Source: Roseicella sp. DB1501 (lineage in GTDB: Bacteria; Pseudomonadota; Alphaproteobacteria; Acetobacterales; Acetobacteraceae). Taken from it: a stretch of DNA of 64,000 bases. The notes below the pieces were generated by a model. The model ran no database searches. It saw only the letters and a list, made by a program, of their open reading frames with translations, and had not been told where the DNA came from. Every line of letters starts with the position of its first letter. Within the stretch, counting starts at the first letter, position 1. Positions 58,388 through 64,000 of the stretch are shown here, in pieces. The stretch covers positions 248,001 through 312,000 of the forward strand of contig NZ_JABFHG010000006.1 of NCBI RefSeq assembly GCF_013112485.1, read 5' to 3'. The position numbers were made by a program, and so were the translations under genes.

Positions 58388-59338
58388 CTACCGAAACAGC
58401 AGGGAGGAGAGCTTGCGCCGCCCGGCCAGCGTCGCCGGATCGTCGAAGCCCCAGGCCTCGAAGAATTTCAGCAGCTGCTTGCGGGCCGCCTCCTCGTTCC
58501 AGGCCTGGTCGCGCCGGATCGCCTCGATCAGCGCCGCCACGGCACCCGCCCGGTCGCCGGCCGCGTTCAGCGCCACGGCGAGGTCGATGCGCGCCGCATG
58601 GTCGTTCGGGTCGGCGGCCAGGCGCTGCTCGAACTCGGTCAGCTTCTCCCGCGCCTTCCGGCCCTCCGCGGCGAGCTCGAGGGCGCTGCGGACGGAAGCG
58701 ATCTCGGCATGGTCACGGAGCTTGGCCGGGACGCCGCCGAGGACCTGCAGGGCCTGCTCCTCCTCGCCGAGCGCCATGAGCGCGCGGGCGACGCCAGCAT
58801 AGGCCTCGGCATTCTCCGGCTCCTGCTGCGCCAGGGCGCCGAAGAGCTGCAGCGCCCCCTGGTGGTCGCCCTCCTCGGCGGCCAGCTTCGCCTCGGCCAG
58901 CAGGTCGGCGGTCGGCATCTGGCCGCCGGCGGCCTTCAGCAGGCCCTCGACGAACTTCTTCACCTCGCTCTCGGGCAGGGCGCCCTGGAAGAGGTCGAGG
59001 ATCTGGCCCTGCCAGAAGGCGGCGACGGTCGGCACGCTCTGCAATGGCAGGCCGAGCTGGGTGAGCTGCTGCACCAGGGCACGGTTCTGATCGATGTCGA
59101 TCTTGACCAGGCGCACCCGTCCGCCGGCGGCGCGCACCACCTTCTCGAGCGTCGGGGTCAGCGTCTTGCAGGGCCCGCACCAGGTCGCCCAGAAATCCAC
59201 CAGCACCGGGACCTCCCGGCTGGCGTTGACGACATCCTGCATGAAGCTCTTCTGGTCGCCGTCCTTGATCGGATCGGCGCCACCGCCGGCGGCAGCCGCG
59301 CCGGGGCCCTGACGGTTCGGGTCGAAGATGACGTCCAT
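58388..59338 (-). CDS. cnoX: CnoX-type thioredoxin with TPR repeats
   Basis: A 316-residue protein: thioredoxin domain (about residues 30-135) with active site WATWCGPCK, then TPR-like helices (ALQLFGALAQQEPENAEAYA, ARIDLAVALNAAGDRAGA). It resembles CnoX/YbbN, a holdase that hands clients to GroEL. Unlike E. coli CnoX (no CxxC), both redox cysteines are present, as in Caulobacter. The ATG at 59338 is used. It is followed by the LON-domain gene. Confidence 0.88.
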   Translation of the reverse strand: MDVIFDPNRQGPGAAAAGGGADPIKDGDQKSFMQDVVNASREVPVLVDFWATWCGPCKTLTPTLEKVVRAAGGRVRLVKIDIDQNRALVQQLTQLGLPLQSVPTVAAFWQGQILDLFQGALPESEVKKFVEGLLKAAGGQMPTADLLAEAKLAAEEGDHQGALQLFGALAQQEPENAEAYAGVARALMALGEEEQALQVLGGVPAKLRDHAEIASVRSALELAAEGRKAREKLTEFEQRLAADPNDHAARIDLAVALNAAGDRAGAVAALIEAIRRDQAWNEEAARKQLLKFFEAWGFDDPATLAGRRKLSSLLFR

Positions 59339-59544
59339 GGCAGCACTTCCTTGGTCTTGCGGTCTTAAATGCCCTCGCCAGGCGCGGGCACAATGGGGGG
59401 CGGGCCATCCGGCGGGGCCGGGGCATTCGCCGCAGGGATAGCAGGCCCGGCCGGGTCGGGACATGCATCCCAGTCGGGGAACGGGGGTGGCGGGATTGCG
59501 ACGGGCGATCCGCCCGGCGCCCTGGACCGCATCGCGCCGCGGCG

Positions 59545-60060
59545 CTACCCGGCGGCCGGCGGCACCGCCAGCAGCTCCGGCCGGTGTCCGAGCACTTCGA
59601 GGAAGCGCAGCAGGTCGGCCGGGCGGATGGCGGTGGTCATGCTGTTCACGAGAGGGTGGAAATGCACCCATTCGTGGCGCCGCATGAATTCCTCGTCCAG
59701 CACGATGCGCACCTGCCCCGGCGGGGCATTAACCATCCCGAAGGGCGTGACGGAGCCCGGCTCGATCCCGAGCAGCGCCCGCAAATCCTCGGCCGGGGCC
59801 ATCTCGACCCGGCCGGTGCCGGCGGCGCGCGCCAGCGCGTTGACCGAGACCTTCCGGTCCTCCTCCAGCACGGCGAGCAGATGCGGCCCCGGCCCCGCCT
59901 TGGCCGGACGCAGGAAGAGGTTCTTGCTATGCCCGCCCGGCAGGCTGCCGCGCAGCGACCGGCTCTCGGCGACGGTGAAGACGGGCGGATGGCGCGTGGT
60001 GCGGGTCTCGAGGCCGAGCGCCGTAAGGCGGGCGAGGAGGGTGTCCGGGGTTTCGGGCAT
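59545..60060 (-). CDS. YbaK/ProX-type aminoacyl-tRNA deacylase
   Basis: A 171-residue prolyl-tRNA-editing-domain protein, ProXp type, that removes wrongly attached amino acids from tRNA-Pro or related tRNAs. TTRHPPVFTVAESRSLRGSL, HSKNLFLR, KVSVNALARAAG and SVTPFGMVNAP match. The specificity (Ala or Cys) cannot be told by eye. The ATG at 60060 is used. The 206 bases between it and cnoX hold no gene I can support. Confidence 0.88.
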   Translation of the reverse strand: MPETPDTLLARLTALGLETRTTRHPPVFTVAESRSLRGSLPGGHSKNLFLRPAKAGPGPHLLAVLEEDRKVSVNALARAAGTGRVEMAPAEDLRALLGIEPGSVTPFGMVNAPPGQVRIVLDEEFMRRHEWVHFHPLVNSMTTAIRPADLLRFLEVLGHRPELLAVPPAAG

Positions 60061-60278
60061 GCCGCTGTCCTGCTGTGGCGCGCGCTGTTTCGGGCGGCGG
60101 GCCCGGCCCGCGCAAGCCGGCGGCGGAGCCCGTGGCGCGAGTCCGTCGCTTTTGACGGCCGGATCGGCCGGATGCGCCAGCTCTGCCTCGACGCCGCAAC
60201 GGCCGCGTAATACATCGACGCGGCAAGGGTGCCGGACCATGTCTCCGGCCCCCGCACGACCGCTGCCGGAGAATGCCC

Positions 60279-61271
60279 ATGCACCGCCGTACCCTGCTCG
60301 GCGCCGCCGTCGCCAGCCTCGCTGCCCCGCTCGCGCCGCTCCATGCCCAACCCGCCGCGGATGCCTCGGGCTGGCCGAGCCAGCCGCTGCGGATCGTGGT
60401 GCCCTTCGCCGCCGGTGGCCCGACCGACATCCCCGCCCGGCTGCTGGCCGAGGAGCTCGGCAAGGAGCTGCCGCAGCGCCCGGTGGTGGAGAACCGCACC
60501 GGCGCGGGCGTGGTGGTCGGCACCGATGCGGTGGCGAAATCGGCCAAGGACGGCAACACGGTCCTCTACACCACCGTCGCCCATTCGGCCCTGCGCGCCA
60601 TGTTCGCGCGCCTGCCCTTCGATCCGCTGGCCGACCTGCAGCCGGTCGCGCTGGTCGGGGTGATCCCGATGGTGCTGATGGCGAACAAGGACCTGCCGGT
60701 GAACTCGCTGCAGGAGCTCATCGCCCTCTACAAGGCCAATCCCGGCAAGTACGACTACGGCAGCGCCGGCAACGGCTCCGCCCTGCACCTCGCCGCCGAG
60801 CTGTTCCTGCGCGAGGCGGGCGGGCTGAAGGTGAACCATGTGCCCTATCGCGGCTCCGCGGCGGCCATGCCGGACCTGCTGGCCGGCACCACCTCCATGA
60901 TGCTGGACGTGGCGAACAACACCCTTCCCTACGTCCAGCGCGGCGACGTGAAGGGCCTCGCCGTCAGCTCGCCGAAGCGCATCCCGCAGCTGCCGGACGT
61001 GCCGACCTTCGCCGAGGGCGGGCTGCCGAAATACGAGGCCTATACCTGGCACATGATCATGGTGCCGGCCGGCACGCCGGAGCCGATCCAGTTGGCGATC
61101 AACCGCACCGTCAACCGCGTCCTCGCCAAGCCGGATGTCCAGCAGCGGCTGGGCGAGCTGGCGCTGCAGGTCCGCACCGACAGCACGCCGGCCAGCGCCA
61201 CCCAATGGCTGCAGTCGGAAACCGCCAAGTGGGAGCCGATCATCCGCGCCGCGGGCATCAAGCCGGATTGA
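60279..61271 (+). CDS. Tripartite tricarboxylate transporter substrate-binding protein (TctC/Bug)
   Basis: A 330-residue periplasmic binding protein with a signal peptide (HRRTLLGAAVASLAAPLAPLHAQ, cut near residue 25). WPSQPLRIVVPFAAGGPTD, VENRTGAGVVVGTDAVAKSA and YGSAGNGSALHLAAELFL are the Bug family signature. No tctA/tctB genes are near; such orphan copies are common. Ligand unknown, probably a carboxylate. The ATG at 60279 is preferred because GGAGA sits six bases upstream; 60273 is possible. Confidence 0.9.
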   Translation: MHRRTLLGAAVASLAAPLAPLHAQPAADASGWPSQPLRIVVPFAAGGPTDIPARLLAEELGKELPQRPVVENRTGAGVVVGTDAVAKSAKDGNTVLYTTVAHSALRAMFARLPFDPLADLQPVALVGVIPMVLMANKDLPVNSLQELIALYKANPGKYDYGSAGNGSALHLAAELFLREAGGLKVNHVPYRGSAAAMPDLLAGTTSMMLDVANNTLPYVQRGDVKGLAVSSPKRIPQLPDVPTFAEGGLPKYEAYTWHMIMVPAGTPEPIQLAINRTVNRVLAKPDVQQRLGELALQVRTDSTPASATQWLQSETAKWEPIIRAAGIKPD

Positions 61272-61277
61272 GCGACC

Positions 61278-61319
61278 GGGGCCCGCCCGCGTCCCGAATC
61301 CACGGCGGTCGCGGGCCCC
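61278..61319 (+). terminator. Hairpin after the Bug-family gene
   Basis: GGGGCCCGC (61278-61286) pairs perfectly with GCGGGCCCC (61311-61319) seven bases after the stop codon. It is not followed by Ts (TCTCC), so it is a weak or Rho-assisted terminator candidate. Confidence 0.45.
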
Positions 61320-61379
61320 TCTCCATGGTCTGATCGCCGCTGGCGTTGCAGCCCGGCCGGACCGGCCCATGTCTTGCTC

Positions 61380-62051
61380 ATGGTCCGCGTCCGCTTGCCC
61401 GCCGCGTCGCTGCCTGCCGCCATTGCGAGCCGGGCGGAGTATGCGGCGGATGCCGCCGTCCATGCGGTCGGGCTGCTGGCCGGGGGCCTGGCCTGTCTCG
61501 GCCTCGCCCTGGCCCTGCCGGATGCCGCGGGGCGGCGATCGGCGGCCGCCTTCGGCCTCTATGCCGCCGGGCTGCTGGCGATGCTCGGCTGCTCCGCCCT
61601 CTACAACCTCGCCCGGCCGGGCCAGTGGCGACGCATCCTGCAGCGCTTCGACCACGCCGCCATCTTCCTGATGATCGCCGGCACCTACACGCCGGTTGCC
61701 CTGCTGGCGATCGGCGGCGGCTGGGGCTGGGCGCTCTTCGCCACGGTCTGGGCCGGCGCGCTGAGCGGCGCCCTGCTGAAGCTGCTGGCGCCGGCGCGGA
61801 TCGAGCGGGCGGCGATCCTGCTCTACCTGCTGCTCGGCTGGGTCGGCCTGCTGGCGATCGGGCCGCTGCTGCAATCCCTGCCGGTTGCCGACCTGCTGCT
61901 CCTGCTGCTCGGCGGCATGCTCTACAGCCTCGGCGTGCGGGTGCATCTGGCGACCGCGCTCCGCTTCCACACCGCGATCTGGCACGGCCTCGTCCTCGCC
62001 GCCGCCGCCTGCCATTACGCCGTCGTCCTGCATCTCGCCTCGGCCGACTGA
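61380..62051 (+). CDS. Hemolysin III family membrane protein
   Basis: A 223-residue, seven-helix protein of the hemolysin III/PAQR superfamily. SRAEYAADAAVHAVGLLAGG holds the first conserved Glu and His, FDHAAIFLMIAGTYTPVAL the second group, and FHTAIWHGLVLAAAACHYAVV the C-terminal metal-binding His. Hydrolase activity has been proposed for the superfamily. The ATG at 61380 is used; a TTG six bases upstream has no better site. Repeat R6 follows its stop. Confidence 0.87.
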   Translation: MVRVRLPAASLPAAIASRAEYAADAAVHAVGLLAGGLACLGLALALPDAAGRRSAAAFGLYAAGLLAMLGCSALYNLARPGQWRRILQRFDHAAIFLMIAGTYTPVALLAIGGGWGWALFATVWAGALSGALLKLLAPARIERAAILLYLLLGWVGLLAIGPLLQSLPVADLLLLLLGGMLYSLGVRVHLATALRFHTAIWHGLVLAAAACHYAVVLHLASAD

Positions 62052-62057
62052 GACCGG

Positions 62058-62171
62058 CGCGCATCGATGGTGACCTGTCGATGCCCTCGAGCACCGGCGC
62101 TGCCTACGGCAGCTTGGCTTCGCCACAGGCGTGGCGGCGCCCGTTCGGGCGCTCAACCGGCTGCGCGGCTA
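62058..62171 (-). repeat. Multi-hairpin intergenic element, copy R6 (subtype 2)
   Basis: Minus strand: AGCCG-CGCAGC-CGGTT, GCGCCC-GAAC-GGGCGC, CGCCAC-GCCT-GTGGCG, GAAGCCAAG, GCTGCC-GTA-GGCAGC, GCGCCGGTGCTCGAGG, then CATCGA...GGTCACC...TCGATG. It shares stems with R4, with paired changes in the third and fourth stems. It starts seven bases after the hemolysin III stop. Confidence 0.85.
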
Positions 62172-62381
62172 CATGTCATTTTCGATATCGGAACGAAATG
62201 ACAACCGCCGGATCCGGGGCCGCCCTGGACCACAAGATCGTGATCAGGCCGCCCTGCCAAGAAGCCGCCAGACCGCGCCTTTTTGTCGTCGGATTTTCCG
62301 GCTTCCTAGCGTTCAGGCAGACGATGCCCCGGATACGCCTTCGCATGCGGCACCCTTCGCCGCTCGGGAGAAATCGATACG
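62172..62381 (+). other. AT-richer leader region upstream of the GT4 gene
   Basis: The spacer from 62052 to 62381 is the longest gene-free stretch here (330 bases). After repeat R6 it contains an inverted repeat at 62174-62203 (TGTCATTT and AAATGACA, extended by CG/CG past a one-base bulge, around the palindrome CGATATCG). A GCCTTTTTGTCG run follows near 62277. No open frame looks coding. CGGGAGA serves as ribosome-binding site for the next gene. Confidence 0.5.
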
Positions 62382-63440
62382 ATGAGAATCGCGCAGATTG
62401 CGCCTTTGGCTGAAGCCGTGCCGCCGAAGCTGTATGGCGGGACGGAGCGCGTTGTCTCCTACCTGACGGAGGAGCTCGTCGCGCTCGGCCATGACGTCAC
62501 CCTGTTCGCCAGCGGGGATTCGGTCACGACGGCGACGCTCGCCCCGATGTCGCCGCAGGCGCTCCGCCTCGACAAGACCATCGGCGACCCGAACGCCCCG
62601 GTCTTCCTGATGCTCGAGCGGGTTCTCAGGCGCGCCCATGAGTTCGACATCCTGCACTTCCATCTCGACTACATGCCCTTCTCCCTCTTCACCCGGCAGC
62701 CGACGTCGCATGTGACGACCTTGCATGGCCGGCTCGACCTGAAGGAGATCTGGGGGCATTACGAGTTGCACCGCGACGTGCCGCTGATCTCGATCTCCGA
62801 CAGCCAGCGCCGGCCGATGGCCTGGGCGAACTGGGCGCGGACGATCCATCACGGCCTGCCGCAGAACCTGTTCCGGCCGACGCCGGGGGCGAAGCCGTCC
62901 TACCTCGCCTTCCTCGGCCGCATCTCGCCGGAGAAGCGGGTGGACCGCGCCATCGAGATCGCCGGCCGCGCCGGGATGAAGCTCAAGATCGCGGCCAAGG
63001 TGGACCGCGCCGACCGCGACTACTTCGAGCAGACGATCGAGCCGCTGCTCGCCCAGCCGCATGTCGAGTTCATCGGCGAGATCGGCGACCACCAGAAGGC
63101 CGAGTTCCTCTCGAACGCGCAGGCCCTGCTCTTCCCGATCAACTGGCCGGAGCCCTTCGGCCTGGTGATGATCGAGGCGATGGCCTGCGGCACGCCGGTC
63201 ATCGCCTACAACCACGGCTCGGTGCCGGAGGTGATGCAGGACGGGCTGACCGGCTTCATCGTCGATGGCGAGGATGCCGCGGTCGAGGCGGTCGGCCGGT
63301 TGCCGCTGCTGTCGCGCGAGGCGATCCGGGCGGAGTTCGACAAGCGCTTCACCGCCCGCCGCATGGCGGAGGAGCATGTCGCGCTCTACGAGGAGCTGGT
63401 GCGCGCCAAGCTGCCGCCGGTCCGCATCGCCGCGGAGTGA
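62382..63440 (+). CDS. Glycosyltransferase family 4
   Basis: A 352-residue GT4 protein. MRIAQIAPLAEAVPPKLYGG with GTERVVSYLTEELVALGHDV is the N-terminal signature, and FLGRISPEKRVDRAIEIAGR, FLSNAQALLFPINWPEPFGL and MIEAMACGTPVIAYNHGSVPEV form the donor half with the E-x7-E motif. Not adjacent to other glycan genes, so its product is open. Two strong hairpins follow the stop. Confidence 0.9.
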   Translation: MRIAQIAPLAEAVPPKLYGGTERVVSYLTEELVALGHDVTLFASGDSVTTATLAPMSPQALRLDKTIGDPNAPVFLMLERVLRRAHEFDILHFHLDYMPFSLFTRQPTSHVTTLHGRLDLKEIWGHYELHRDVPLISISDSQRRPMAWANWARTIHHGLPQNLFRPTPGAKPSYLAFLGRISPEKRVDRAIEIAGRAGMKLKIAAKVDRADRDYFEQTIEPLLAQPHVEFIGEIGDHQKAEFLSNAQALLFPINWPEPFGLVMIEAMACGTPVIAYNHGSVPEVMQDGLTGFIVDGEDAAVEAVGRLPLLSREAIRAEFDKRFTARRMAEEHVALYEELVRAKLPPVRIAAE

Positions 63441-63448
63441 CGGGGCGC

Positions 63449-63505
63449 GCCTCCCCCTCTCAGCCGGGGGAGGCCATCCACGGGGCGCGGTCCTGCCGCG
63501 CCCCG
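63449..63505. terminator. Paired hairpins between convergent genes
   Basis: GCCTCCCCC (63449-63457) pairs with GGGGGAGGC (63466-63474), and CGGGGCGCGG (63481-63490) with CCGCGCCCCG (63496-63505). They occupy the whole gap between the convergent GT4 and YdhR-like genes and probably end transcription from both sides. Confidence 0.6.
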
Positions 63506-63506
63506 G

Positions 63507-63839
63507 CTACTCGGCCGCCAGGCGGTCGAAATCGATGGGCGCGCGGGTGATCTCGCTCATCCGCCGACGCACCGCGAAGACGCGGACCGAGACCTCGGAC
63601 AGGTCGGGATTGTTGCGCATCCGCGCGACGATCGGCCCCCGCGCATAGGCCTCGGCGCTGGCGCGGTCGGCGAAGAGGTAGATGCCGCCGGCGAGGCGCT
63701 CCGCATCCCCGTCCAGCCAGATCTTCCAGAGCAGTCCCGGCACCTCGAGGAAAGGCCTGGCGCGCTCATCGGTGTAGCGCGCTTCCCATTCCGCCTTCGG
63801 CATGTCGGGGCGCCGGTAGTTGATCTGGACGATATGCAT
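63507..63839 (-). CDS. YdhR-like putative monooxygenase
   Basis: A 110-residue ferredoxin-like alpha-beta-barrel protein. MHIVQINYRRPDMPKAEWEA, RPFLEVPGLLWKIWL and LAGGIYLFADRASAEAYARG match the YdhR family. The C-terminal 25 residues (RVFAVRRRMSEITRAPI) follow the fold. Substrate unknown; small single-domain monooxygenases act without cofactors in some relatives. The ATG at 63839 has GGAAGG upstream. Confidence 0.8.
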   Translation of the reverse strand: MHIVQINYRRPDMPKAEWEARYTDERARPFLEVPGLLWKIWLDGDAERLAGGIYLFADRASAEAYARGPIVARMRNNPDLSEVSVRVFAVRRRMSEITRAPIDFDRLAAE

Positions 63840-63930
63840 GGACCTTCCTCCTTCGTGCAGTCCCCCCTGGCCGGCCCCTGTCCGACCGGGCCGCGCGGGA
63901 ATGGCGCGCTTGCCGCAGGTCGGCCGCGGA

Positions 63931-64000
63931 TCAGGCGAGCCTGCGTTCCAGCAGCTCGATGGTGATGTTCTCGGGGCCGCGGATGAAGCAAATTCGCACG
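63931..64000 (-). CDS. VOC (glyoxalase-like) family protein, C-terminal end only
   Basis: The minus-strand frame entering from the window edge ends VRICFIRGPENITIELLERR-LA and a TGA at 63931. FIRGPENITIELLE with the metal-ligand Glu is the usual last strand of vicinal-oxygen-chelate proteins. Only 22 residues are visible, so the exact subfamily is unknown. Confidence 0.72.
   Translation of the reverse strand, partial: VRICFIRGPENITIELLERRLA

Noticed and set aside
59339-59544. Possible extension of cnoX upstream to 59671
   Set aside because: The frame is open but the added residues are low-complexity and the ATG at 59338 gives a normal CnoX N-terminus.

Overview
The window is GC-rich (roughly 70 percent), densely coded chromosomal DNA from an alphaproteobacterium. 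Gene content, GC-biased codon use and gene orders (tkt-gap-pgk, rpmI-rplT-pheST, etfBA-hbd, gpmI-envC-ctpA-polysaccharide deacetylase-rppH, mobB-moeA, glyQ-glyS) fit Rhodospirillales. My best guess is an Acetobacteraceae member close to Roseomonas, from recognition rather than a search. I see no rRNA, tRNA, CRISPR array, prophage, transposase or replication origin. Almost everything is core housekeeping.

Layout. 1-9.6 kb: end of fabD, fabG, an amidase, dapF-mtaB-ftsY, an AhpD-like protein, a creatininase-family hydrolase, a Nudix hydrolase with a small secreted protein, and a small unknown protein. 9.6-17.3 kb: tkt-gap-pgk on the minus strand, a VIT-family membrane protein, a HerA-like ATPase and an LprI-like protein. 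17.5-22.9 kb: rpmI-rplT, a terminator, pheS-pheT, azlC-azlD. 22.9-29 kb: a large MscS channel, a HIG1-type protein, etfB-etfA, a 3-hydroxyacyl-CoA dehydrogenase and a general stress flavin-binding protein. 29.2-35.7 kb: gpmI, an EnvC-like activator, ctpA, a polysaccharide deacetylase-like gene with an in-frame stop, and rppH. 35.7-40 kb: mobB-moeA, a GFA protein, dihydroorotase and a DUF29 gene with an in-frame stop. 40-45.6 kb: five overlapping minus-strand genes (GT9, GT2, GT4, GT4, asnB) that look like a surface-glycan operon. 45.8-55.6 kb: ygfZ, an unknown polytopic membrane protein, an SDR, ppdK, glyQ/glyS and an NTF2-like protein. 55.6-64 kb: S49 protease, lipoprotein, DUF971, Trm112, Lon-substrate-binding-like protein, CnoX-type thioredoxin, a YbaK-type deacylase, a TctC/Bug binding protein, hemolysin III, GT4, a YdhR-like protein and the end of a VOC protein.

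The most unusual content is between the genes. Six intergenic spaces (and a fragment in a seventh) carry a 100-140 nt element made of consecutive hairpins. Loops and linkers are conserved while stems change on both sides, and the copies fall into two subtypes. This is the best candidate here for an undescribed structured element, either a non-coding RNA or DNA repeat. Two further short intergenic repeat families are present. Two genes carry an in-frame TGA close to their N-termini, which is either recent decay or sequence error.

All assignments come from reading motifs, lengths and neighbours by eye; no database search or folding program was run.
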